Positions 32,829 to 41,501 of a stretch of 64,000 nt of DNA are shown one piece after another. The position numbers were made by a program, and so were the translations under genes. Source of the stretch: Fervidobacterium changbaicum (GTDB lineage: Bacteria > Thermotogota > Thermotogae > Thermotogales > Fervidobacteriaceae); assembly GCF_004117075.1 (NCBI RefSeq), contig NZ_CP026721.1:558001-622000 (forward strand), in the 5' to 3' direction. How positions within the stretch are numbered: position 1 is the first letter of the stretch; each line of letters opens with the position of its first letter. The notes beneath the pieces were generated by a model. That model saw only the letters and a list, made by a program, of their open reading frames with translations. It did not search any database and was not told where the DNA came from.

Positions 32829-33467
32829 TCACAACAAATGCTTATCGAGTAATTCTGAAATAATGGCAGAGGGCAAACTCGAGAATTTTCTGAAATTCTG
32901 CTCATATTCGATCTGAGCTTGCTCTTCACTTGTGTCAACTATAACCTTCAGTGCGCAAAACTCAACACCGTTTTGATAGCACACCTTCGCTATAGCTGCA
33001 CTATCCATATCAACTGCGAACGCCCCGTACTTTTCGTACAACTTAGTCTTAGTCTCCCTATCACTTACTATGACGTCACCACTTACAATTGGTCCAAAGT
33101 TTATCTTATCGTAAACATCCGATATTTTTTCTAAGAGCTTAGACGAACTCTCTATCTTAAGTGTGGTGTAAGATTGAAAATCATGTTCGTAAAAAACCGT
33201 CCCACAGACTAAATCTCCAATCTTCAATTGTGGATGGATAGCCCCCGCCGAACCACAGTGTATAATGTAGCTTGGCCTAAACTTGTCGATTATGGCTTGT
33301 GCTATCATGGCACTCTCGACCTTACCAACAAAACCGTATATCGTAACCACTTCATTACCCCCAACTATGCCTCTCGAAAAGTTCCTTTTCACCAATTCAC
33401 CATTTTCAAGTAGAGGTAACATTTCGCGGAAAACACCAATTATCTCCTCGAACGCCAGTAACAACAA
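32829..33467 (-). CDS. MTAN-type nucleosidase (5'-methylthioadenosine/S-adenosylhomocysteine family), 5' end uncertain
   Basis: 212-residue PNP/UDP-type phosphorylase-fold protein: CGSAGAIHP, IVSGDVIVSD, AFAVDMDSAAIAKVCYQNGV and VIVDTSEEQ follow MTAN enzymes, which cleave adenine from MTA and SAH. The canonical ribose-binding Met-Glu pair reads Met-Asp here, so the substrate may differ. The listed start is TTG at 33467. A better-placed ATG at 33471, behind GAGGTG, is in another frame and would give a canonical N-terminus if one G were absent near 33457; a frameshift or sequencing error is possible. Confidence 0.75.
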   Translation of the reverse strand: MLLLAFEEIIGVFREMLPLLENGELVKRNFSRGIVGGNEVVTIYGFVGKVESAMIAQAIIDKFRPSYIIHCGSAGAIHPQLKIGDLVCGTVFYEHDFQSYTTLKIESSSKLLEKISDVYDKINFGPIVSGDVIVSDRETKTKLYEKYGAFAVDMDSAAIAKVCYQNGVEFCALKVIVDTSEEQAQIEYEQNFRKFSSLPSAIISELLDKHLL

Positions 33468-33571
33468 CCATAAAATTCACCTCGATTAACTTTCGACGTG
33501 CACACAGACTCTATTCAAATAATTCAAAATCGGTATATCATACAACCACCTTTGTAGTGCACCTAAGATAC

Positions 33572-34039
33572 CTACTTTCCACCTCTAATAGCGATGTGCA
33601 ATTCCACATCTTCAGTAACAAACAAGCTAACTGGTAGCTTTATTATTAAACCTTCCGCAGTTATTTTCATGTCTCTACCGGTTATCACTGTAGGAGGTGT
33701 AATATCAATTTTATATCCAAGTTTTTCAAGATTCATCGCGATGCTTCCAGACGTCATGTTACCAAGTTCACCTATAGCGCTTAGTGAAAGTTCGTCAAGT
33801 GTGTTATATTCCATCATCATCATTTTTGAGACTATTTTTAACGCTGTTTCTTCATTGAACGAATAAACAAAGTTACCTTCGATATCTCCTATAAAACCTA
33901 TCACGGTCACTATATTGTACTTTGGTGTGATGTCTTTAACAGCCTGAGGCTTTCCAAATTGCGCCTGCATTTGTAGAACGGACTCGTAAGTTCCTTGTGC
34001 CGCTGCCAGAACTGAGTTAACGATCCTCACATCAACCAT
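33572..34039 (-). CDS. cheX: CheX-like chemotaxis phosphatase
   Basis: 155-residue CheC/CheX-family protein. The single ExxN active-site motif is in the helix SLSAIGELGNMTSGSIAMNL (Glu and Asn three apart), as in CheX, which removes phosphate from CheY-P. The length and single motif favour CheX over CheC. Its ATG overlaps the end of the rbgA-like gene by 8 nt. Confidence 0.88.
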   Translation of the reverse strand: MVDVRIVNSVLAAAQGTYESVLQMQAQFGKPQAVKDITPKYNIVTVIGFIGDIEGNFVYSFNEETALKIVSKMMMMEYNTLDELSLSAIGELGNMTSGSIAMNLEKLGYKIDITPPTVITGRDMKITAEGLIIKLPVSLFVTEDVELHIAIRGGK

Positions 34040-34844
34040 CTCTTAACACCTCCCAAAATCTTTCAAATTGCGTATCATAAGTTAACTTCCCATGCTTTCC
34101 TTCTGAAACTTCTTTAAAGAAGAGGATTTTTGCTCTCTCGTAATCAATTTGCCCACCTTTCTTTAACAGTCCACGGGAACGTCCAAATTCTTCCAAGAAT
34201 TGGTACAAATCTTTCTGGACTCCAGAAGCTAATGCGTAAACGCTGAATGCATGATCAAAAATTTCATCATCGATGTTCTCCAGAGGCAGCGAACCAATAA
34301 GCAAAAGCTTTGCTGCAATATCTTTTGAAAATATCTCAGAGAACAAAATTCCCGGAGAATCCAAAACTGTGAATCCCTCAACGTTAACCCACTGAACACC
34401 ACGTGTGATACCGGGTTGTGCACCAGTTTTCGCTTTATGCTTACCCAGTATTTTATTTATTATCGTTGACTTTCCAACATTAGGAACACCAACAACCGCT
34501 ATCCTCGGATTTGCGTACTTTGTAGGAATCGACTTTAGAAAGTTTAACAGTTCTCTTCTGTTCGTCTCTTTATTTACCAACAAAGTCGGGTAAGATTTCG
34601 ATATTTCAGAAACCCATTCCTTGTTGTACTTTGGATCTGCTAAATCGGATTTATTGAGCAAAAAAACACACTGCTTGTCTTTAAAAATCTTCAGCTCAAA
34701 GCTTGTCGTTGCAACGGGGGCACGTGCATCAAGAACGATAATAACGATATCTATCTTCTTAAGATTCTCCTTGATCTGCCTTTTCGCCTTTTGAACATGA
34801 CCTGGATACCATGCTTTGACGTGTTCATTTGGTTGATGTACCAT
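34032..34844 (-). CDS. rbgA: Ribosome biogenesis GTPase RbgA/YlqF
   Basis: 270-residue circularly permuted GTPase: G4 motif NKSDL (about 63-67) precedes G1 GVPNVGKST (about 118-126), G2/T-loop ARTGAQPGITRG-type segment and G3 DSPGI. It assists late 50S subunit assembly. ATG at 34844 lies behind AGGAAGGG. It sits between pyrH and cheX in one run. Confidence 0.95.
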   Translation of the reverse strand: MVHQPNEHVKAWYPGHVQKAKRQIKENLKKIDIVIIVLDARAPVATTSFELKIFKDKQCVFLLNKSDLADPKYNKEWVSEISKSYPTLLVNKETNRRELLNFLKSIPTKYANPRIAVVGVPNVGKSTIINKILGKHKAKTGAQPGITRGVQWVNVEGFTVLDSPGILFSEIFSKDIAAKLLLIGSLPLENIDDEIFDHAFSVYALASGVQKDLYQFLEEFGRSRGLLKKGGQIDYERAKILFFKEVSEGKHGKLTYDTQFERFWEVLRDG

Positions 34845-34873
34845 TTAACCCTTCCTTCCTCTGCTCTCTTCTC

Positions 34874-35578
34874 TTATTTACTTGGTATAACAAGCGTTCC
34901 TACGTTCTCACCACGGATTGCTCTAAGTAAGTTGTTATCCTCAAAAAAGTTCATAACAAGAATTTTCATCTGGTACCTTTTGCAGATAGAAAACGCCTCT
35001 GTATCCATTATTTTCAAATTCTTCTCGATGGCTTCGTCGTAAGTGATAACATTGTATTTTACGGCATCGTTGTAAATTTTCGGATCCTTGTCGTAAATTC
35101 CGGAAACTTTTGTACCCTTTATCAACAGTTCCGCTTTCATCTCAACGGCCCTAAGCGCTGCACCAGTATCCGTTGTAAAGAACGGGTTGCTTGTCCCGCC
35201 TGCAAAAATAACAATGTATCCTGCATCGAAGTAGAGATCTATATCGTCGTAATTTATCAACTTCACACTTGGCAAAGTAACAATCTGAGAAACAACGACA
35301 GTTTTAATTCCTTCGTTCTCAAATCTATCCTTCAAATAAAGTGCATTGATAACCGTTCCGAGCATACCTATTTGGTCTGATATCGTTGGCCTCAATCCTT
35401 CGAAATCTCTACCTCTAAAAAGGTTACCCGCACCAATCACAATTCCCAGTTTCACACCGTACTCAGAAACGGACTTTATCTCCTTGATTAGATAATTGAC
35501 GTGTTCCTCACTAAACCCTTTTTGCGCTTCCCCACTGAGTACCTCCCCACTAAGCTTTAAAAGAACCCGCTTGTACAT
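34874..35578 (-). CDS. pyrH: UMP kinase PyrH
   Basis: 234-residue bacterial UMP kinase (UMP to UDP). Landmarks: KRVLLKLSGEVLSG, GIVIGAGNLFRGRDFEG, DQIGMLGTVINAL, FAGGTSNPFFTTDTGAALRA and the C-terminal GTLVIPSK. Its start lies 22 nt inside the end of the upstream ATPase gene, so the two are coupled. Confidence 0.97.
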   Translation of the reverse strand: MYKRVLLKLSGEVLSGEAQKGFSEEHVNYLIKEIKSVSEYGVKLGIVIGAGNLFRGRDFEGLRPTISDQIGMLGTVINALYLKDRFENEGIKTVVVSQIVTLPSVKLINYDDIDLYFDAGYIVIFAGGTSNPFFTTDTGAALRAVEMKAELLIKGTKVSGIYDKDPKIYNDAVKYNVITYDEAIEKNLKIMDTEAFSICKRYQMKILVMNFFEDNNLLRAIRGENVGTLVIPSK

Positions 35579-38043
35579 CTATCATCCCTCCAAGAGTATG
35601 ACGTTTTTCTTGTTACTGAAAAATTCAAGTATTCTCTTCTATCGCTTGTTAAAAGTATTATCTGCCTTAATTCAGCTTCTTCATCCAGATACTTGCACAC
35701 CCTTTCTAACCTTTCATCATCTAAGCGAATCAACGTGTTATCTATAACTAACGGTAAGCCATCGTCGTAAAAGGCCTTATAAAGTGCGTTCTTTATACAG
35801 AACACCATAAGGTCTTTCGTAGAACCGCTCAAGAATTCCTCCGGATTCTTCATATCACCTTCAATAATCAGTCTCACGGACAGATCTGGTAGGACTAAGA
35901 ATTTCTTTTCAGCACCGGCAAGCCTTGTAAATAATCGAGCAAACTCATCACTGAATAACTTATGGTAGTTTTCAACAAAGCTCATAAGTCTTTCGTTGAG
36001 GAATCTATTTACCTCCGGTATTTCGTTGATTATGCTGGACATTATCCGTGCTTTCAACTTAAGCTCATCTAACTTTCGGAGTAACTGCTGAAGGTGGCTG
36101 GAATCAACATCAATGCTCTGGTAGAGTCCTTTAACTTCTTCAAGTTCTCTTAGGAGAGAATCCTTTAGTGAGGAAAGTTCACGAAGCGTTGCCTTCGTCT
36201 CGCTTATCGAAGGTTGAACGTCTTCGTTCTCTTTTTCTTCCAGTGCCTTTTGTAATTCAGTAGTTAACGTCTTTTTCGTACCTTTGAGTTCCTGATAACG
36301 CTCAAATTGAGACTTGAAGTTTTCGACATCTTCTTTGGTTATTCCAAACCTATTTAAAATCTCATCAAGCGCTTCTGCAATTGCTTTGTATTCTTTTTGA
36401 ATCGATAGATACTCTCCGCGCAATTGTGAAAGTTTTCTTTCAAGTGATTCTTTCTCGTATACGATTTCCTGAACCTCACTAAATATTCTTTGCAGATTCT
36501 CAACAGCTGAAACTATCATCTGCGCCGCACCTGATACTCCAAATTTATTGAGCTCTCTTATGATCTCTTGTTCTATATCTTTCAGCTCATTGAGTTGCCT
36601 TTGCCTTTCTAAATTCTGCGCTCTCCATTCTAAGAACTCTGTGTATTTTTTTCTTAGTTGTCTGATATTCGTTATACCGTATCCAGAAAGTACCTTCCAG
36701 ATGGATGGTTGCTGTGGCTGGTTCATCGAAATCTCGACTAAGCGTTCTTGAAGGATCTCCACAAGCGCTGTTTTTCTTTTCCAGTTCAACATAAGAAACA
36801 CTGCAACTGCAAGGAAAACAGCTGCAGGGACATACATGAAAATAGAAATACTCTTGAAAAGAAGTCCAAGGACAAACAACACAACACCAGCACTGGCAGA
36901 AACTATCGACAAATCCTTCGAGTACTTAGATATCTGTTCATTCCTTTCTATTTCGTTCTGCAAACTCATTTTTGTAGATTCGATCTCACTAAGAGCTTCT
37001 CTGAATCTCTGCTCTTCTTCCTCTGCCCGTTCCAAGATGTTCTCATTTTCCAGGAAAAACCTCCAAAGTGGATCTTCATCGGTCATATTTCCAACTCGCT
37101 CACTATACATCTTAGCAAGCAGTGAAAGGTGCTTTAATCGAAGTCCGACGCTTTCCAAATCATCAATGGAAGAAGCTCCAAGTTGCCTAAGCCTTTCTCC
37201 TATATCCTTGTTCTTCTTCTGAATCACTTCGTTCACTTTCTTTTCCTCGAACTCCAATGTTTCCAGTTGAGCTTTGATGGAGTTCAACCTGTAAATGAGA
37301 TTTTGAGCTTCCTCAACGGCACCAATATCAACTGATTCAATCCATGAATATTTCGACAATTCCAATTCAACAACCTCAATATTTCGCCTTAGTTGCGATA
37401 TTTTAGCCTCAAGCTCTGATTTTCTGGTAGTTCTCAATTCTTCCAGTCTGTTCTCTAAGTTCACAATCTGCTGTTGAACATCTTTGATACGCCTCTGTAA
37501 ATTTTGTACCTTCAGGAACAAGGAGTTCTTTCTTTTTATATTCTCCCCAATAATCGATATCTTTTCTTCTGTGTCCCTAATTTGTCCTGAAATAACATTA
37601 AGGCAGCTATTCATGTCAAGCGTTTGAATTCTCTTTATCGCTTCTCTCAGAATACGACCTTCAGAGGTTTTCTCGGTCTTTTTCTTAAGTCTGCTTTCCA
37701 AAATTCCCCTGTCTATTTTCACTGTTTCAAGTTCATCATCCTCCATTAAGAATGCCACGTTTTCAATTAAATTCAGGTCGTACTTTTGCACCTCTCCACT
37801 GTCTTCACCAAACACATAAGTCCCGTCAGAAGTTTCAAGATAACCACCGAAAACTTCATGCCCCCAGGGTTTAAATTTGATCGCCTCGTTTGTAGGCTTT
37901 GAGAGTGTGTATAGCAAAAACTTTGCCAGCGTGGTCTTCCCACTCTCATTTGGACCATACACAACATTCAATCCGGGTCCAAATTTGAATGCTGCATTGA
38001 TAAACTTTCCAAAGCCATCTATGTGGGCTTTTTTTATAAGCAT
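35557..38043 (-). CDS. SMC/RecF-type coiled-coil ATPase with central membrane hairpin (YhaN-like)
   Basis: 828 residues. N-terminal half-ATPase with Walker A YGPNESGKTT (about 29-38); long coiled coils; a hydrophobic hairpin at about residues 385-425 (ASAGVVLFVLGLLF and FMYVPAAVFLAVAVFLML); more coiled coil; C-terminal signature FLSGSTKDL and Walker B LPLVIDNTLIRLD, where Asn stands in for the usual Glu. The layout matches AAA_27/YhaN proteins, whose roles are poorly known though the ATPase heads resemble SbcC/Rad50. No Mre11/SbcD-like nuclease is encoded next to it. It overlaps the genes on both sides. Confidence 0.85.
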   Translation of the reverse strand: MLIKKAHIDGFGKFINAAFKFGPGLNVVYGPNESGKTTLAKFLLYTLSKPTNEAIKFKPWGHEVFGGYLETSDGTYVFGEDSGEVQKYDLNLIENVAFLMEDDELETVKIDRGILESRLKKKTEKTSEGRILREAIKRIQTLDMNSCLNVISGQIRDTEEKISIIGENIKRKNSLFLKVQNLQRRIKDVQQQIVNLENRLEELRTTRKSELEAKISQLRRNIEVVELELSKYSWIESVDIGAVEEAQNLIYRLNSIKAQLETLEFEEKKVNEVIQKKNKDIGERLRQLGASSIDDLESVGLRLKHLSLLAKMYSERVGNMTDEDPLWRFFLENENILERAEEEEQRFREALSEIESTKMSLQNEIERNEQISKYSKDLSIVSASAGVVLFVLGLLFKSISIFMYVPAAVFLAVAVFLMLNWKRKTALVEILQERLVEISMNQPQQPSIWKVLSGYGITNIRQLRKKYTEFLEWRAQNLERQRQLNELKDIEQEIIRELNKFGVSGAAQMIVSAVENLQRIFSEVQEIVYEKESLERKLSQLRGEYLSIQKEYKAIAEALDEILNRFGITKEDVENFKSQFERYQELKGTKKTLTTELQKALEEKENEDVQPSISETKATLRELSSLKDSLLRELEEVKGLYQSIDVDSSHLQQLLRKLDELKLKARIMSSIINEIPEVNRFLNERLMSFVENYHKLFSDEFARLFTRLAGAEKKFLVLPDLSVRLIIEGDMKNPEEFLSGSTKDLMVFCIKNALYKAFYDDGLPLVIDNTLIRLDDERLERVCKYLDEEAELRQIILLTSDRREYLNFSVTRKTSYSWRDDRCTSGFF

Positions 38044-38582
38044 ATTTCTTCACCCCTGATGAGCTTCAGGACAAAGTATCTCTGGTTAGTTGTTCTTAAT
38101 GAGCTCGTAATTTCTGATTCAAAAAAGTTCCTTGGCATAATCTCAACTTTTAGTGCCTTAAATTTATCTTCCAGATCGCGCTCGGTAAGGTTTTCGAGCA
38201 AGTAAAAACATTTAGTGTATTCGCATTTAAGATTTTTCTCGTCTTCGACGTTTACCAATCCTATCGTTTCAACATTATCGACAACTGCAACCTTCCCATC
38301 AACTCGGATATGAGGTAGGTTATTAACAGGAGAACTATCGAATTCCACAGGTTCTTTTCCAAAGTCTAATTCAAAGTCCTCAAAGATATTCCCCAGAATT
38401 TTGTAGACTTCTTCCAGCACACCAAAACGTCCAAGTGCGTTGTAAAATACGAACTTGGAACCTGCGTACATCTTTGATAGCTGCACCAAGAAGTTCAGCT
38501 TGCACTGAAATATCTGTTCTTGAAAATCCGAAAATCCCTCGTAATATTCGAAAAGTGAAATGTTGTTGACCTCTACAACCAC
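38034..38582 (-). CDS. Hypothetical protein coupled to the YhaN-like ATPase
   Basis: 182-residue soluble protein, GTG start behind GGAGG. No motif recognised; no membrane segment. Its 3' end overlaps the ATPase start by 10 nt, so the two are probably made together and may interact. The N-terminus (LFEYYEGFSDFQEQIFQC) is aromatic-rich; the centre (HIRVDGKVAVVDNVETIGLV) looks beta-stranded. Confidence 0.7.
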   Translation of the reverse strand: MVVEVNNISLFEYYEGFSDFQEQIFQCKLNFLVQLSKMYAGSKFVFYNALGRFGVLEEVYKILGNIFEDFELDFGKEPVEFDSSPVNNLPHIRVDGKVAVVDNVETIGLVNVEDEKNLKCEYTKCFYLLENLTERDLEDKFKALKVEIMPRNFFESEITSSLRTTNQRYFVLKLIRGEEICL

Positions 38583-38618
38583 CGTTTATTCCTCCCAACG
38601 GAATATTTTCGTTAAAAA

Positions 38619-39857
38619 CTACAGCAATTCAGCAGCAAGGCTTGCTAATTCTGACCTTTCACCTTTCTTCAAGAAAACGTGGGCAGCTATTGGCTTCCCT
38701 AGAAATCTCGAGGCTGCGTAAACTAAACCATTGCTACTTTCGTCCAAATAGGGAGTGTCTATTTGATACGGATCGCCTGTCAAAACAACTTTTGTACCTT
38801 CTCCAGCTCGTGTGAGTATTGTCTTGACTTCCAACGGAGTTAAATTTTGTGCTTCATCAATGATTATGAACTGCTTAGGTATAGACCTCCCTCTTATGTA
38901 TGTTAAAGCCTCAAGTTCTATTATTTCCTTTTTCATCAAATCCTTTAAACTTACGCTGTTAAGTCTGCACAGATATTCGAGGTTGTCCATAACTCCACTC
39001 ATCCAAGGCGAGATCTTCTCCTCAAGGGCACCTGGAAGGTATCCGATGTCCTTCCCTCCCATAGGGATGAGTGGCCTTGCAACAATCACGCGTTCGTACA
39101 CACCTTCCACAAGCGTCTTTTCTAATGCTGCGGCAAGTGCAAGAAACGTTTTTCCAGTCCCGGCTATACCGATCAGAGAGACAAGTTTTAACTCATCGTT
39201 GATCAACGCATCTAACGCAAAGAGTTGTTCCTTGTTCCTGGGAGTAATACCAAAGATTTTCATCTTCGAATTTATCTCAACAAAGTCTTGCCCATCAAAT
39301 CTGAAATATCCTTCGTTACACTCAATATACTCATTGACGTACAAACCGGGAATGTTCAGCTTTGATAAAGAATCAGCTGAGATGTAACCTACAGGCAACA
39401 TAGAAAGGTCGCTTTTGTCTGTTAAATAGTCTTCTGCATCCAAACCGATTGCCAAAGCTTTCAAACGCAGGCTTATATCTTTTGAAACTATTATGGTAGG
39501 TTCTGTCCTGGTAGTTCTTAGAAACATTGCATAACTTAATATCCAGTTGTCAACGTACTTTTCAAATAAAAATTTTACCTGATGCCTATCAAAATCGCTC
39601 TCACTCAGTACTGGGATTATCAACCGTCCACCGTTGTTCAACTTAACACCGTCGTGCAAATTTCCCCTGTTTCGAAGCTCTTCCAAAACTCTTATCGCTG
39701 CCCTTGCACTTCTTCCAACTCGCCCTTGTTCCTTTTTCAGCTTATCCAACTCTTCAATAACAGGAAGTGGCACAAAAACGTTGTTATCCTCAAATGAATA
39801 TATAGCCTCTGGATCGTGTATTAAAACATTTGTATCAAGCACGTAATTTTTCACCAT
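38619..39857 (-). CDS. PIN domain-PhoH ATPase fusion protein
   Basis: 412 residues. Residues 1-140 are a PIN nuclease-like domain (YVLDTNVLIHDP at the start, IIVSKDISLR as the second acidic cluster). Residues about 200-400 are PhoH: Walker A GIAGTGKT, VIVARPLIPMG, Walker B FIIIDEAQNLTP and LTGDPYQID. PIN-PhoH proteins are thought to be RNA helicase/nucleases. ATG at 39857 shares one base with the upstream stop (TGATG) behind GGAGGG. Confidence 0.93.
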   Translation of the reverse strand: MVKNYVLDTNVLIHDPEAIYSFEDNNVFVPLPVIEELDKLKKEQGRVGRSARAAIRVLEELRNRGNLHDGVKLNNGGRLIIPVLSESDFDRHQVKFLFEKYVDNWILSYAMFLRTTRTEPTIIVSKDISLRLKALAIGLDAEDYLTDKSDLSMLPVGYISADSLSKLNIPGLYVNEYIECNEGYFRFDGQDFVEINSKMKIFGITPRNKEQLFALDALINDELKLVSLIGIAGTGKTFLALAAALEKTLVEGVYERVIVARPLIPMGGKDIGYLPGALEEKISPWMSGVMDNLEYLCRLNSVSLKDLMKKEIIELEALTYIRGRSIPKQFIIIDEAQNLTPLEVKTILTRAGEGTKVVLTGDPYQIDTPYLDESSNGLVYAASRFLGKPIAAHVFLKKGERSELASLAAELL

Positions 39858-40426
39858 CAATATTCCCTCCCCATCCACCGTCTTAGAAACTCGTGGATCC
39901 TTTCCCAACCAAAAATATCGAAAAACCTAATGAATACGCTTGCTGTCACCATTGCATCATCGTACGCTCGATGTGTAACCTTTTGTTGGATGCCCATCTC
40001 TAATGCCAACGTTTCAAGCTTTTTTCCTCTGCCGTACAACGTCTTTGAAATCTCCAAGGTATCTATGTAGTAAACATCCAACGGCAATTGCCCAACTTCT
40101 TTAGCCGCATAATCAAGAAATGTCAAATCAAAGCGCGCATTGTGGAAAACAAGTATAGTGTCCCTGGAATATTTTCTAACAACAGCCAGCACCTCGTCTA
40201 GTCCTGGTGCGCTTTGAATGTCCCTTGTAGAAATTTTGTGCACACTCTGCGCGTAAGTTTGTATACTTACTTTCGGGTTCACCAGGGATGTGTAAATCCA
40301 CTCTTTTACAATCTTGCCCTTGTATATTGGAATTATTGCAATTTCAATAATACGATCCCCACCGGATGGATCAATACCTGTGGTCTCTATATCAACCGCG
40401 CAGTACACATTGTCATCCCATGTCAC
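39857..40426 (-). CDS. DnaQ-like 3'-5' exonuclease (DEDDh family)
   Basis: 189 residues. The four DEDDh motifs are present: VDIETTG (Exo I), FHNARFDLTFLD (Exo II), and HRAYDDAMVT (Exo III with catalytic His). It resembles the epsilon proofreading subunit of DNA polymerase III or a stand-alone RNase T-like exonuclease. GTG start behind AGAGGAG. Confidence 0.9.
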   Translation of the reverse strand: MTWDDNVYCAVDIETTGIDPSGGDRIIEIAIIPIYKGKIVKEWIYTSLVNPKVSIQTYAQSVHKISTRDIQSAPGLDEVLAVVRKYSRDTILVFHNARFDLTFLDYAAKEVGQLPLDVYYIDTLEISKTLYGRGKKLETLALEMGIQQKVTHRAYDDAMVTASVFIRFFDIFGWERIHEFLRRWMGREY

Positions 40427-40492
40427 AACTCAGTTCTCCTCTTCTTTTTGATTCGAAGGTTTCTAGCATTCTTATTAACTCGGAAACACAAA

Positions 40493-41497
40493 CTAAGTGA
40501 TTAGCTCTTCTCCTCCACCTCTGGCAATCACGATTTCTCCAGCCTCTTCGAGTCTTCTTATTATGTTTATAATCTTTTGCTGCGCTTCCTCAACATCTTT
40601 CACTCGAACGGGACCCATGAACTCTATTTCGTCTTTGAGCAGCTGTTGAGCACGTTTAGACATGTTATTGAATATCTTTTGCTTTAGCTCTTCAGAAGCT
40701 CCTTTTAAAGCTACTGCAAGGTCTTGCATGTTCACTTCCCTCAAAACAAGCTGAACGGACCTATCGTCGAGTTTCAGTATGTCCTCGAAGACGAACATTC
40801 TTCTTCTGATCTCTTCGGCTAATTCAGGTGCCTCATAAGTAAGTCTCTCCATAATATTTTTCTCAGTCGACCTACCTAAGTTGTTCATAATCTCAGCTGC
40901 TGTGTCCAAACCGCCAACTGCACTGAGCGTTTGCGTCGCAACACCGGCAAACTTCTTCTCAAGCAACTTTTCCACTTCTTTAACAACGTCCGGAGACGCA
41001 CGCTCCAAAAGTGATATCCTCTTAATAACTTCGAGCTGTAGATTTTCGGGAAGCGCACCTAAGACTTGAGCGGCAATTCGCGGGTCAAGGAAACTGAGAA
41101 CAAGAGCAATTGTTTGTGGGTGCTCAGACTGTAGGAAGTTCACGATTTGAACAACATCAGCATTTCGCATGAATTCGAATGGCTTCACGGACAAATTCGA
41201 TACAAGCCTTTCGATTATCTGCATAGCCTTTTCAGGTCCAAAAGCTTTTATAAGCATCTCCTTTGCGTAATCAATACCGCCACTTATTATCATTTCCCGT
41301 GCTTTGGTGAGGTTTTGGAATTCTTCCAAGACAGCTTTGCGTTCCTCGTTTGTCACCTTACCAAGATTGGCTATCTCTATGGTTAACATCTCAACTTCCG
41401 ACTCATCAAGGTTCTTAAGCACTTTTGCCGCCCTTTCTGGTCCCATCGTCACCAATAGTATGGCTGCCTTACGCCTTCCTGTTAACTTTCCAGCCAT
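40493..41497 (-). CDS. fliG: Flagellar motor switch protein FliG
   Basis: 334 residues, the normal length. Seen: RRKAAILLVTMGPERAAKVLKNL (N-terminal FliF-binding domain), the middle-domain EHPQTIALVLSFLDP, and the C-terminal torque helix with charged residues (IRRRMFVFEDILKLDDRSVQLVLREV) that meet MotA. Encoded 4 nt after fliF. The next genes are not fliH/fliI, so the usual cluster is split here. Confidence 0.97.
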   Translation of the reverse strand: MAGKLTGRRKAAILLVTMGPERAAKVLKNLDESEVEMLTIEIANLGKVTNEERKAVLEEFQNLTKAREMIISGGIDYAKEMLIKAFGPEKAMQIIERLVSNLSVKPFEFMRNADVVQIVNFLQSEHPQTIALVLSFLDPRIAAQVLGALPENLQLEVIKRISLLERASPDVVKEVEKLLEKKFAGVATQTLSAVGGLDTAAEIMNNLGRSTEKNIMERLTYEAPELAEEIRRRMFVFEDILKLDDRSVQLVLREVNMQDLAVALKGASEELKQKIFNNMSKRAQQLLKDEIEFMGPVRVKDVEEAQQKIINIIRRLEEAGEIVIARGGGEELIT

Positions 41498-41501
41498 AAT
41501 C

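Noticed and set aside
38812-39387. 191-codon plus-strand open frame opposite the PIN-PhoH gene
   Set aside because: Serine-rich antisense shadow of a well-supported gene.
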